Shown: positions 36,361 through 49,285 of the stretch, piece by piece
Position numbering within the stretch: position 1 is the first letter of the stretch
Layout of the letters: the number at the start of each line of letters is the position of its first letter
Assembly: GCA_008711295.1 (NCBI GenBank)
Contig: VUYV01000609.1
Location: forward strand, 184,826 to 248,825
Origin: Anarhynchus alexandrinus
Lineage: Eukaryota; Chordata; Aves; Charadriiformes; Charadriidae
Direction of reading: 5' to 3'
Length of the DNA stretch: 64,000 nt
The notes under the pieces: generated by a model
Told to the model about the DNA's origin: nothing
Database searches by the model: none
The model's input: the letters and a program-made list of their open reading frames with translations, nothing else
Program-made: the position numbers and the translations under genes

Positions 36361-39300
36361 GATGGAGAATCTGACAGATCTATTGTGTCCACATTTGCCC
36401 TCAATAACCAGGGCTGCTCATGTGTCTCCTGGGCTTCCTGGCTGCCATGCAGTGAAAAACCACCAAAGCTAAATGTGCCATTCACTTTGAGTTCTCACCA
36501 GTCTGATGATTAAATGAGAGTTTCTTAGTCGACTACTACTAACATTTCTGCAGGCTTTTCATACTTCATACTAACCACCTGCCTGCTGAGACCTGCCACA
36601 GATCCTACACAACATCATCTGTCTTTGAAAAACTGTTATTTTCAATTACAGCTAGTGTTTCACATAAACTGCGTGTGTCCTGAATCCCGTATCTTGTGTA
36701 TTAATTAGCCAGTAAATAAATATTTAAAGCTCTGCACTTAAACATGTATTACAGGAATTTCTTTAGATTAGTTTTCTAACAAAATAAAGAAAAAAGCTTC
36801 TAGCATCCCACCGCCTGTCTGTTATTTTTCTCTCTGTATAACTCCTTCTTTCCTTCTTCTGTGTAATTTTTGAGCCTGCTGACAGATTTTAACCAAATCT
36901 AACAGAGACATCTAGATATTAAAACCGTACAAATCCCACGAAGAGAGGAAACAGGGAAGAGGAGAGACAACCTATTACCATATCCACTGAGAAAAAGCTT
37001 GAAATGTGTCTACAGACTTTTTTCTGCGGGCTGACTTGGTGGCTCACCGAGCAGCACATCTACCTGGACCAGGCAACAAGCACAAACGTAGCCTGCAACT
37101 CAGCACAACCGGCCTTTCTTGCCCAAGCAGGTAGGTAGCAAACAGGGTGACAGGGTAAGTGCTTTTGTTTGGTTGGTTTTTTTTTTTATTGGCAAACTGA
37201 GGTATCATCACAGTGAGGGTAGGAATGATTTGGGGAAGACCTGAGGGTTATTCGTGGAGGCCACTGAAGGGGAAAAGGAGAGTACTGTGGAAGAGTAAAT
37301 TGGTTGGGCGGAGGACATCCACAGCAATAATGACTGTGAAGGATGCAAAATCACAGGAAATCAAGTCTTATGAGTTACTCTGCCCACGCAACAACTTGCT
37401 TTGCATTTGGTCATTTATATTCCATCCTTTTTGGGTTCTGTACTTCACACATTGTTTTTTGATGTCTAAGACTATGTTCTAAATAGTCGAACTACCCAAC
37501 CTCCCTTTTTAACTATCAATATAAAACAAAAGTTTCCCAACTTCAGGGAGGGCTGAGTGTATTAACATATTCTGCTTGTCCAAGCACTGCAATACAACAT
37601 TAAGAAGTGAATATTTATTGCTTTTACTAACTATGGAGAATAACTTTTTTGATGAATACAGTCGTTCTGCAAATTATCCCTGAGCAGGCTGTTAATTAAA
37701 TCTTTGTATTTGTTTATTTGTAGTAGTTTGTATGCACAGTTTTTAACCTCCTGTAGAATTTATTCATAACTGGTCAGTATGATTATTTCCTATTTACTCT
37801 GTGCACTTTGATTAATCACCAAAATCAGATGGTATTATTTGTACTCCAAGAAAGGATGACCTACGTATTATAAACAGGAAAAAAGCTTTGTTAATGAATT
37901 ATACATGAATATCCACAGTTTTTGGTGCATCTTGTGATAAAGGCAAAAAGAGGCTTTAATAAAGGGCCATGATGCCTTCTACGAGCTGTGAATACCCTAT
38001 AAATCTATTCTTTCTACTATTCATGATTCACTCCCTTTCCTTGACTATTCTGATGAATAAAGTCTTCCTTGTACAAATGTTTATGAATAAAATCACTGTG
38101 AGTGTGACTGAAATAAATCAGCAGATATACTCACAGAACACAGGCAAATATCTTGGTATTTTGTGCACCTCCAATTCAAATAGAGTGGGAATTTAATTCT
38201 GCTGGCTATTTCAGACTAACTCAGGTTCCTAAAATTAGGAAGACAGAAGCCCTATACAATCCACAAAGAGAGAGAAACAGAATTTTTCACAGCCTGAGTT
38301 ACACAGGAAGCCCAGACCAGTATTGTTCATAACACACAGTGTGAATATCTTATAGTACATGGTGCATTTGAATAATGTACAGTATGTATGATACCAATTT
38401 TCACAGAAGAACAGGTCTTTCTGTTCCTATTGTATGTACAGACCAAGAGATAAACAACAGCTTGAGGGGTATTTTTTCCTCCAGAATTTACCTATATTAA
38501 ATTCTGGAAAAATAACACTGGATGCAACAGAGTATACACAAGGGGGTAGCTTTGAAAATACTATTAATTATACTTGTCATGAAATATATGCTCTATGAGA
38601 CTCAAGAGCAATACTGCTTGGAAGAAGAGAAGCAATAAATTAGAGTAAAAATGCTTTAAAATGCATAATTATAATGCATTAAGTTGAAAAAACATGGGAT
38701 AGAAATATCCATGCTCTTCCAAATGTCAAGTTGAACACCTTGCTGTGAGCCAGACTGCTTAATGTATGGGTGGCTTTCAGTTCTGCAATTTTAATGCATA
38801 AAGGACAGCATGACAGGATGTTATAACTTTATAAAGATAACATGAAAACTGTAACATTTCATTAACATTAAATCATTTACTAACATTTCTGAAGAAATAC
38901 ATTTTTGAAGTCTGATACTTTTATCAAATGAACACAAGTTAAAATGTCACATGCCTGAGAACCACTGCTGTGCTCAATGTCTTAGTTAAGGATGCAAAGT
39001 CAAGGGTCTGAAGAATATCAAAGCAAGCCTGTTTATTTTTTTTATTAATAAAAATAAATAAGCAAATCTTACTAATCTGTGGAGTATTTTAAAACTGAGT
39101 TTCTTTTGTTCTTTTGCTTGCTGCTCCCAAAGTCATGCTAAAATCTGGCAATGCAACCCCTTTTATGATCCAAATTTTTGCCTCAAATTCAGTTTTTTGT
39201 CAATATAGTTGTCTAAAAAATATAAAGTTTTATTCACTGTGGGCTATGGGCAATTCCCCTTGTCGACTCTGCTGTTGAAAGGTTTAATTGTCGCACTAAT

Positions 39301-39474
39301 GCTTGTGATGAGCAATGCCTCACTTCATGAAAATCATCCCCAAAGATAGTAGAAGCAATTAAAATCAGACTCCACAACAAACCACGTAAAACACGCTCAA
39401 ACTTTGTGATCCCTTCTTCCAAATATAGCACTGATTGAAGGGCTATGGAAGCCCAGATAAGTATGTTCTCTCTC

Positions 39475-39491
39475 TTTTTTTTTTTTTTTTT
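39475..39491. repeat. T17 homopolymer
   Basis: The longest T run in the window, preceded by CTCTCTC and followed by CCCTCC (pyrimidine-rich tract). Confidence 0.9.
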
Positions 39492-41444
39492 CCCTCCTAA
39501 GGATAGTTTGATAAAAGTAATCAGTTTAATACAATGACCTTGTTTCCAAGATCTAGGTTACTGGAGATGATTTTGTTTGCATATGTAAATGTAATTATTT
39601 CCTGCCTGAATGCAGATAGCTGCAGACCAGATCTCAGTATGTAGAGTGAGCAATGATTCAGGGGTTTAGGTAAGATTTCAAAACAGCCGTATATCCTAAT
39701 TTGTCATACACATCCATAGAAAAATCTCCCTATAAATGTGCATTCAATCAGGACTTCTGTGGAATTTGGTTACTGTTTTATTCACTAGCCAACAGAATAT
39801 AAGGGGAAGTAGGAGATGCTAAATGCCACCAGGATTTCAGGAAGTCGCAGAGTGTTGAGCTCCTTGGAGAAAAAGCTCAAGATTACCAGAAATGTAGTTT
39901 TTAAAGTCAGAAGTGAGTGTTAATGTGATATTTCATTTTCTGTGGAACAGCACAGAGAATTTCAGACAGTTTCACCAAGTACAAAGATACTGTCCAGTAT
40001 CTGTACAGAATTCAAAATACTATACAATCTTGACTTAACTACTTCAAGGGCTCCTCCAGCTCTTTAGAGAAGGTTAATTATTTCTGTTTTATGAATAAGC
40101 ACCTTGAATTTATCTACTAAGAATTTTCAATCATTAGCTTTTACTGCAACTTTGTTTTCTCCTAGATTAAAGAAATATCTGTTAGAAAATCTCTGCTCAT
40201 TATCCAGATTGTTTTTATTTTCTGTGAACAAACTGAATAGACTGTTTCCTGTATCTTTTGCTATGTTTTATTAATCACACTTTTCCCACTCCTCTCTTGT
40301 TGTTCGTTATTCTTTTTAAAATGTCGACAGAAAAACTGCATTCGGGAGACTAATGGCAGTTTCCAAGTGCAATATATTATATCCATAGGTCATGTTTATC
40401 CTCAGAGCTACAGTGTCTAACAGAGACTTTCCTTAATCTCTTGTGCCTCCACATTCTTTTCAGCATCAATGCAATCCAAGATATTCTCTCATCTCACAGG
40501 AATAACCTACATCTTTTTTCCTAGATACATGACCTTGGATTTGGTGTTGTTTGCATTTTTCAAATGAGCCTGATTCACCAAGCAATCCAGATTAATCCAT
40601 AAAGCTGACTTGACCCTGTCATTATTTATCAGTCGAGCTAGCCCAAACCCATTTTTTCAGTTGCTGGGAATTTTATTTGTTTGCTTATAATTTAGTTTCA
40701 GTCCTAATCAGATCCCAACTCATGTCCAAATTAGACATGGAACTGGCAAGTCTGCTCCAGGGCACTGACCCCACAAATGACCCCTTATGGCTTTTAAATA
40801 AAACTGACATTTTTGTCATACCACTGTTTGCAGTAAAACTGTCAGGAGAATGATTTTCTCGAGCATCCACCTATTTTTATCCTTACAATTGTAAAAAATA
40901 CATGTAGTTGCTTTATTAATATCAGGCAGGGGCAAACACAATTATGTTTTTGTGAAATCATCTCTAAATTCCAAAGTCAAAATTTCTACAACCTTTCAGC
41001 ATCTAATATAGGAAGCACTGTCCAAACCCAAAGAGAAGCAAGCTTGCACAAATACTTGCCTTTGGCTTTCTGTATTGTCCCTTCTGTGGAATAGGTGAAC
41101 TTTCTTGCAAACAAACTCACGGGCAGCACTGGCACTAACACTGTCCAGACCCCATTGCCAGAACTATAAAACAGAGTTAAAACAAAAAGCTAGTCTTGGG
41201 AGGTTGTTAGGAAACGGCCTTGGGGGATGAGGTGTTTCCAGGGGCTTGCAGTAGCGCTTGGGCACAGCCTGTGCCATTGAGACTCTGGGTTAGGGAGGGA
41301 AGAGAGGGAAGGGTCCATGAATGCTGCCTGCTGTTGGACCAGAGCAGGACAGTGGCTTTTCTGGCGTCTGTCTGGTGTCTGTCTCCTCCCAGCTGCTCAC
41401 ACAGAAAATTAAGTTTCCCAAACCATGAGATATGTGTATATGCA

Positions 41445-41461
41445 CCTGTCTGACAGACAGG
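41445..41461. repeat. 17-bp palindrome with CAGAC/GTCTG boxes
   Basis: CCTGTCTG, a central A, CAGACAGG. The perfect arms contain paired GTCTG/CAGAC words, like SMAD half-sites. Nothing else nearby supports a regulatory role. Confidence 0.6.
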
Positions 41462-42581
41462 CACGCTCCGTAAGGGGGTTTGATTCACCCTGTGGCTTGC
41501 TTGCCTCTGCTGCTCGTGTTTTCTAGGTTTTCTGTGTGAGCAGCTGGTCTGTGTGTGCTGAAATATGCCAACAATATTATGCAGTAGCAACGTCTTGCGG
41601 TTGTGCATATAGATTTTTTTTCTGTTTTCTAAATTAGTGATTTTAAAATCAGTAATTTCAGATGTTATTGTCAGTGCAAAAATAATGATATGGCTGACTG
41701 GAATAAATACTGTATATTAACCTTTCATTTACTCCTGGCGTAATAGCTTTATCTAAGACTCATAAAAGCAATCCAGTTCTGACTGCTACTATGAGGAAAA
41801 TGTTTTCTCCAATCTTACCAGCTAGAATGAATATTCAGAGAAACAAATGGGTGACTTTGGTTTCACCTTGACAATGACAAAATTATTTTCCTGTTCTCTT
41901 GGAAATGTTTTCTCTTCCTGGAGTTAGAGCTAAAGCAAAATCTTTCCAAGCATAGAGACTTAACAATAGTATATGTGTATTCTACATGCACTTATGTGCA
42001 TATTCTGGTCTGTATTCTGGACGTGCACAGTGTTTACATGATGTTGTGAATTACACGGTTCATAAGATTACTACAAAAATTATCTGAGGGGGGTTTGGCT
42101 CTAAAGGTGTCTTTTGTTTGGTTTTTTTTTTTCTATCTAGCAGTTGAGAGAAGCTTGTTAACTTAAAAGGAGATGCTGCATCTCACTGAATCCAGCTGTA
42201 TAAATATTTTAACAACATCATAGATGTTTTCCCTAGTGCTGCAGCACACGACGCTTTCAGCTTCTAAGCACATAAGTATAATTCTTATTTCAGCTGGGAG
42301 GGGAGAAAGAGAGCGAACAAGTCCAGTGGTGAAAGGAGGGTAGGTGAGGCTCAGTCAGACAAGAAAGTAAATGATTCTTTAACAAGTGACCAGCTTGGCA
42401 CTTCAGCTGATTTTGTATTCCTTTGTTTAAGTCCCACTGGGGTGCTTTTTGGAACTCAGTGCTAAGGCGCATTAGTGGAACTTATTGTAATTATTAGTAT
42501 CTGCAAGTACGCTTTATCCAGAGTAATTTATACAATCAATGGTAATTCCTATTGGAAAGAATTTAGTCCAGACAGAGAATC

Positions 42582-42675
42582 ATCATAGAATCATAGAATA
42601 GTTTAGGTTGGAAGGGACCTTGAAGATCATCGAGTTCCAACCCCCCTGCCATAGACAGGGACACCTTCCACTAGA
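42582..42675 (-). mobile_element. CR1 LINE 3' tip (94 bp), subfamily B
   Basis: Tail TCATAGAATCATAGAATAG, then GTTGGAAGGGACCTTGAAG, ATCGAGTTCCAACCCCCCTG and CTTCCACTAGA. Only the 3'UTR tip is present, with a very short 5' truncation. Confidence 0.95.
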
Positions 42676-45600
42676 GGTGGGAGAATATTGAGAGAATCTT
42701 GCTTTAAAAGTAAGAAATTGCTGCTAGGAGCTCTTAATTTCCAACAAAGTGTTTAATCCAGCCTTCATGTACAATTCAGTGTGCGTTAGAAACAAGAAAG
42801 AGAAAACTTATTAGGATATTATCAACTTTTGTGTAAACTGTGGTAAGGAAGCATGCTGCTCCAGCGTGCAGCAAGAGAAAAATGCTTATTTTGAGACTGC
42901 ATATTTTTATAGCCAAATGTAAAGGGCCACTTGCAGGGCTGCTATACAACAAGACAGAAATAACTTTTTATGTCATAAATGTGGATCTTTATAGAGGCAA
43001 ATTCTTGCATAATATACAGTTTCCCATTCACTTGTTCCAGGAATGGTAACTGTATCACCCCATGCCACAATCCTTTTCTCTTCTGGGAAAGTCAGAGGCT
43101 TCCACCGACTCAACACAAGCTCCACAGACCCCCAGGAGGTCTCTTTGGCTGCGTTTTCTGCCTGTACAAATGAATGCATTTATGAAGTGGAACCTCTGTG
43201 ATTTTCACTTCACTAATCTGTCCATCCATAAAACTATGCAAAACTATAAAATCTGTGCTTTTTCACAGTTTTTAAAGGATTTAAGGTCATTCTGTTGGAG
43301 TAAAAGCTCATAGAACTGAGACCCCATGGTTTTAACATTACAAATTACAGAATGCATCGAGGACTCTTACCCCCTATGGTAGATATTGTTACACTTTATC
43401 AATAAGAACCTGGTCTGGCCAGTTATAGAACAGTTCTTAAATATTAATAAAACACACTTTTCTCCTACTTTAACCCAGGGAAAGCAAAGCTTTCTGATGC
43501 ACTATTGCAACATTGGTCTTTTAATACCATATGACTTGTGATAAATTATTGACTACATTTTCCTAAATAATGTATCCTCATTGGTTCAAAAAATTCAGTA
43601 AAGCATGGTAAGACCGTCTGCCACTAGTTCGTATCCTAAGTGTGTGGTCTTGTACATTTAAAAAACAGAGCACTGCTAGCATTGAATTAAACATTTCTGG
43701 AGTAATGAACATAGTCCCATTGCAAAATGCCTTAAGTTGCAAGAGTCTGAATCCACACCAGGAGCAGGGCAGCCTTGGGCTTGCTGGATTATGAACTGAA
43801 TAGCCTCATCTCTAGCCTTAACTCCAGCCACGTCCTGCTGTTCACCTGGATGGACCCTGGACCTGACCCGTTGTTACCTTTTCTTGTCTAAGACCGTCAA
43901 CAAGCCCTGTCACTGCTGCCATGTGGAACCTGCTTGGATCTGTAGGACTGCGCCCAGGTCCCTGAGGGCACTGCCTGTATTGGGGTCACCCTCATCCCGT
44001 CAGCTCATCCCCCCATACCAGAGCAGCCCTGCTCTTGCTGCTACCTCATCCAGCCTGTACCAGATGACAGTTTGGACAGGCACACCTTGTCTCTGGGAAA
44101 TCAAGGTCTTGACAGAAGACCTGAAAGCTCCCGTGTTTTGAAGGTATTCAGCTTTGTCGTAATGTCTGTTGCTTGCATTATACTAGAATGTGTAAGACTA
44201 AAGTACAAGTTTCATACAACAAAACCTGTTTACAGGGATGCTGCAATCGCCTACCATTACAGCTGTTTACAATATGTAGACTGTTTCCCAGGCATCTCTG
44301 TCAACCTTTTTTCCTACCCTCTGCTTCTCTTCACTCCTGAAAATGTTTTCTGCTCTGAAATTTCTTGACTAACTTGTTGGGACCAGATATACAAGTATAC
44401 AGCTAATTTACCAAAATGGTCTTCACTCTCAATGTTTTCCTTTAATAACCAATACCATTCCTCAGCTATGCTAACCAAAACAACATCCCTTTTCTTGTCT
44501 GCTGTGTTATTGCCACTGAGGACAGACTGCTCTTAATCTAGGACACTTTTCCCAATTTTCATCCTTTAGCGTATGGTGCTGTCACACAAGCAGGAGCCCT
44601 TGAGGCTCAGTCTGATGCCTTTCACTTGTTTTATCTGAAGTGTGGCTGAACGAAACAGGGTTCCTCAGTCTCAGATCCTCAGCTCCTTTGCTATTAAAGG
44701 ATGCCTGCTTAGCCTGACATGATCTTAACAGCTTCTTGGTACTTTCTGTAATTCCTCTGATGGACATTGCACAATACTCTTTGGCATAAGAAAATGTTTT
44801 GCCCTTTTGGTTATTCCTGACAGACTTTGTTGAGCTTTTCCAATATCCCTTGTTTTGTGTTTATAGGGCATTCTCCTCCCTCTTGGAGTACCCTACCTAC
44901 CCAGCTAACCTTGTTTGTTCACATACAGAAAACACTTTTTCCTGGATGGACTGGCAAGTGTGAACATGATCACTGGACTCATGATGACATGTTCAAAATA
45001 TTTTTAGAAATCGTTTAGGTGCAGTGCAGAACCTCACTTTATGTGACTTTCTCACTGTTTTCTAGAAGGTTGTGCAAGTTTCAGCATGGCCAGTGTTGCC
45101 TTTTCTTTACAGATTTGCCATTTTCTTTCTTCTGAGCTTCAATGAAGTGCTGCATACTGTAGTCTCATGTGTTGCACTTCAGGATCTACTTCACATTTTT
45201 CTTACTATCTTAGTGGTTATTTCCTAGCACTATGCCTTTGCTATCTGTACAAGCAAGCTGTACAAGCCTCTTATAATTCTTCTCTTTCAGTTTGAGAACA
45301 TTCTGGTGCTGCATTGAAATTAAATATATGGATTTCTCTGTCCAACTCCCTTCACTTGGAGCCACAGATGTTTGCAAACATCTATAAACTTTCTCTTTCT
45401 CAGGAATTTCTTAACAAATTGCTGCATTTGGCCACTGGCCTCAGAATGTTTTATTTTTCTAAAACACTAGCACTCTGTCATACTCCTTCAGTATAATACT
45501 TCTGCTTTTCAGTGTGGCAGGGGTTACATTGCAGCTGCCTCCACAAATTGGCTGGAATAAAATTTTTCACTGATCTAATAGCATAGTTGCAAAATGCAGC

Positions 45601-46539
45601 AGTAGAATGGACGGCACCTTTTGTAACAGATGAGATGTTTTGGAAGCATGCAATAATGAATATTCTTTTGACATATAATAGATGCTACGGATACATGAAA
45701 TATTCAAAAACTATTGCATCGGTGTGCTACAAGTGTTATATGTGTTTCTGTGCATATACATGTGTTACAGTACATGGGTGTTACCTGTTTCTATAATTTA
45801 TCCATAACTCTGATAGAGATTAATGTAATACTTATTGCTTTGGTAGGACAGGGGACATAAAAGCAGAACAAAAAAATCCCAAACTAGAGAGAATTAGTTC
45901 CTACAGGTGCAACAGGCAGTGTTTGGAAAGCAAGGCGTGACTGTAAGGTGCTTATTGCTCTGTGATCTATTTCCTTTATTCTTTTATTCTCAACAAACTC
46001 TGCTGTGCTCTGCCAGCCTGGTCTTCTCTGGGCAACTTTGACACTGCCTGAGAAGGAGCACAGCTGTTGATGCTGAACTCACACAGGCCTGCCGGGATAA
46101 TCAGAAGACAAGAAGCCTTGAAGGGATGGCTAGTATTATTTCTCACCCCCTTTCCACCACTGGATAGGGAGTGAATATTTTCCTTCTAATCACGCTGATC
46201 TTAATGATATCTGTACTGGACCTTGCATGCCTAAACACTTAGTGTTTCTGTCCTGCTGTTTGAGCTCTTGAAGTTTAGCCAGGTGCTCTTGTTCTCCAGC
46301 AGGGACTCTCACCTTTTAACTTTTACCCTGGGTAGCTTGGTCACCTTCATTTTGGAGTCACTTCAGCGTGGTTAAATTTGTTTCTTTGAAATAATCCCTC
46401 CTGGAAATTGGTGCTACAAATCTCACAACTGATCTTGACTCTGATATGTCTCAGAAGCTAACTTGGTATTCTTCCAAAGTGATTGGTGCTGCGTAGCCTT
46501 ACCAAGAAGAGAAAACTAAGGTGCAACATTAAGAAAGAT
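42676..46539. other. Unique DNA with a GC-rich block at 43.74-44.14 kb
   Basis: AT-rich except for the GC-rich segment 43740-44140, which is listed separately. Open frames (44072-44368, 45587-45796) have no recognised domain. Confidence 0.6.
43740..44140. other. GC-rich block of unknown origin
   Basis: A C/T-rich, GC-rich 400-bp segment (for example CTGGATGGACCCTGGACCTG at 43848-43867) with abrupt edges in AT-rich DNA. It has few CpGs, so it does not look like a CpG island. An 85-codon frame (43884-44141) has no recognised motif. The sharp composition change suggests an inserted, old repeat or LTR internal piece that I cannot name. Confidence 0.35.
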
Positions 46540-46660
46540 AGAGTGGCTGTAACAGGTCAGACCAAAAATGTATCCTGCCTTGTGACCTGCCTCTGTCAAT
46601 GGCCAGAAGCAGGTGCCTAGAGAGGCAGATAAGAACGGGCCAATATATTGCCTTGAATTC
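46540..46660 (+). mobile_element. Ancient CR1/L3-like LINE 3' relic
   Basis: The run ACAGGTCAGACCAAAAATGT, then TATCCTGCCTTGTGAC, TCAATGGCCAGAAGCAGGTG and AAGAACGGGCCAA follows the order of a well-known old amniote CR1/L3-type repeat (GGTCAGACCAAAGGTCCAT..., AGTATCCTG..., GTGGCCA..., AGAACAGGGCAA). It is heavily diverged, consistent with great age. The assignment is from remembered pattern, not alignment. Confidence 0.55.
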
Positions 46661-48435
46661 CTGAAATACTCTTGCAGTACATTGGATTATATGTGTTCAA
46701 TAATCCTTACAGAATTTCTTTTCACAGTCTTTTTGTGTTAAAGGTAATGAAAAATTGGAGAAATTATCTACGGCTGTGGTGATGCTTGAAAAACAGATCT
46801 GACAAACCCTGAAAACTCTTAACAGATTTGACAATTATGTTAGGAATTTCCTAGGTACACCCTTGTGGCAGCTGTGGGGATAAATAATTTGTTGAGACCC
46901 ATTTCTGGTTCCAAAGCAAACAAAAAAAAAATTTTAAATGGTATACCCTAGCTTTTATTGATGAAATGCATTTCACCCAACCTCTTAGTTTCACATTTAA
47001 TTCTGAACTAACTGAAGATTTCTATAAAAAAAGTAGGGGTAATCTTTGACTTTTTTTTTTAGGATGAAATGAACTGCTTCTGGAGAGAAGTTTTGTTTCT
47101 CTCTATTAACTACAGAAGGAGTCTGAAGTGATTTATGTTTAGACTGGGCACCCGATGTCTGTTGCAGATCAATTTTCCCTAAAAGACAGGTCTTTCAAAT
47201 CTGTTGTCTCCTGTGTGGCAGTACTCAAGTTTTTGCCAGCCGTTTGATATTTAGAAAGTTATGTCTAGCCACATTGTCTCACTGACTTCCTAATCTGTCC
47301 TTTGAAAGGGGTAGTAATGAACTTTATCTTCATATTCTCATTTTTATACCCCCATCCCCCAAACCAGCTACAAACATAGATTTAATTCTTGTTACCACCA
47401 CTTTCCTGTTTATGCAAGGTTGCTCTGTTTTCCTGGAAATAAGAATTACAGGTAGTCTGAGTCTTTCCATGCTTCCTGCTGCTCTGTTCCAGTATGTTGC
47501 TTTCTTTTCCTATTAATCACCCCCTCTTCCTTGCTGTGAGTGCTAGTAGACAGATCCCTTTTACTTTGCTTCATGCATTGCGCACTACCTAATTACATTA
47601 GAGGACTTGTGCTCTGTAAGTCTGAATTGTTTCTTTATTTATAGGAGCTATTTACAAAAGTGGTAGAATTACAGGAAGAATCCCAGCCCTGCGCACGCAG
47701 ACTGGTCTCCTGCCTCTTCTTCCAAACCTTTTTCTCGCAACTGGTGTTTCTTCACCCAAATTTCAAGCATGCTGCTCGTGTCGAACGTTAACAAGATGAT
47801 TGTGCATATACTTTGGGTGCTGGCCTAGATGTTGGGAATAACAATATGAGGAATCTTACATCTATTTTTGAAATATATTTATTGAAGCTCATAAAACTAG
47901 ACTGATGTCAAGATGGGCTTGATTAAGCCACCATAGCTGAATCACTTGCACTAGAACATGAAATTCTGAGGAGGGTGACAGTGCTACTTAGGTACAAACA
48001 ATTCAACAAGGGCAGGGGAGCCTTTCTGCTTCAATGACTACGCTGCTTGTCACTGTTATGAGAACTCCAGTTTGATCCTTGTTTTTCACTGCTACAGACA
48101 AGTCAATTTATTTATTGCATTTGATACAACAGGCAGTTAAATAAAAAAAAAAGAAGCAGATATTCTCTGCTGATATTATTTCTAAATCAGCCAACAGGAG
48201 ATATCCATAACACTATACTGTACTTGAAAAGCTTAAAACCCTTCAGTGGCTCTATTTTGAGACAACTGAGATCTGAATAAGAAAATAAACATCAGTTGTT
48301 ACTTTGCAGCAAGGGTTTGCTGCTACCTGAGGACTTGTTATATCAAACACTTGGAAAGTTGCAATCACATAAGATAAAGTGCTGTAATTTGAGAATAATC
48401 ATATTTTGTTTATATGGTTAAGTAAAGTGATTAAC
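46661..48435. other. Unique AT-rich DNA
   Basis: No gene recognised. Short A/T runs only (for example an A10 run near 48143). Confidence 0.65.
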
Positions 48436-49285
48436 AGAAATCTGATGAAACTCAACAAGGGGAAAGGAAAAGTCCTGAACCTGGGAAGGAACAACCCCAT
48501 TATTACCCTGACCTCTTCATGGTTCAAAAAAGTAAGTGTGAAGTCCTGCACCTGGGGAAGAATAACTCCAGGCACCAGTATATATGCTGGAGGATGACAA
48601 CCTGGAAGGCATCTTTGCAGAAAAAGACCTGGTGTCCTGTCTTGAGCCAGTAATGCGCTCTTTTGGCAAAGAAGGCCAATAGCATCTTGGGCTGCATTAG
48701 ACAGAGTGCTGCCAGCAGGCTGAGGAAGGTGATCCTTCCCCTCTGCTCTGCACTGGTGGGGCCACACCTGGAGTGTTGGGTCCAGTTCTCAGCTCTCCTG
48801 TACAAGGCAAACATGGACATACTGGAGAGAGCTCAGCGAAGGGCCACAAAGATGATTGAGGGACTGGAGCATCTCTCATACGAGGAGAAGCTGAGAGAGC
48901 TGTGACTGGTAAGCCTGGAGAAAAGAAGGCTCAGGGGGATCTTATCAATGTATATAAATACCTGAAGGAAGGGTGCAAAGAGGACAGAGCCAGGGTCTTT
49001 TCAGTGGTGCCCAGTGATAGGACCAGAAGCAATCGACACAAACTGAAGCACAGGAGGTTCCCTCTGAACATCTGGAAACACTTTTTCATTGTGAGGGTGA
49101 CAGAGTACTGGCATAGGTTGTCCAGAGAGGTTGAGGAGTCTCCATTGTTGGAGATATTCAAAACCCACCTAGACATGGTCCCGGGAAATTTGCTATAGCT
49201 GATCCTGCTTTGAGCAGAGGGGGTGGAATAGGTGACTTGCAGAGCTCCCTTCCAAACTGCGATCAATCAATCAGTTCTGTGATTT
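48436..49285 (+). mobile_element. CR1 LINE fragment, subfamily C, with duplicated internal block
   Basis: A plus-strand CR1 3' part. The coding text has RVFSVVPSDR in place of the A and B subfamily blocks. Blocks in order are N-K-G-K-x-K-V-L-N-L-G-R-N-N-P (48451-48500), the same block again in diverged form (48524-48575), KKANSILGC (48669 on), [20 protein letters not shown] (48816-48887), a stop TGA at 48903-48905, a frame change just after (48930s), then the C-terminal coding to about 49198. The 3'UTR ends near 49285 with CAGTTCTGTGATTTGG, without the tandem tail of the younger copies. The first copy of the block may belong to a different CR1 piece into which the rest inserted. Confidence 0.9.
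48663..49198 (+). pseudogene. CR1 ORF2 C-terminal remnant, stop plus frameshift
   Basis: The RT C-terminal part of CR1 ORF2. The first frame (48663-48905) ends in TGA, where the A and B copies have a sense codon (Leu-Gly-Leu context). A one-base shortening of the G-run after AGGCTCAGG (about 48930-48936) moves the rest into another frame (48902-49198). No RT catalytic motif (motif C) lies within this piece. The same two lesions occur in the copy at 63.4-64.0 kb. Confidence 0.88.

Larger units (their letters stand above)
33377..42581. other. Unique AT-rich DNA with scattered motifs, no gene recognised
   Basis: A nine-kilobase stretch with no CR1. It contains a possible first-exon donor at 34344, a G-quadruplex-forming purine tract at 34641-34679, a 24-bp tandem duplication at 35951-35998, a GIY-YIG-like relic at 36286-36360, a T17 run at 39475-39491, and a 17-bp palindrome at 41445-41461. 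The 133-codon minus frame at 41207-41608 and the 105-codon minus frame at 33914-34231 are unrecognised and probably random. Confidence 0.6.

Noticed and set aside
41207..41608. 133-codon minus-strand ORF
   Set aside because: No domain, no start or splice context, and a plus-strand ORF overlaps it. Compositional.
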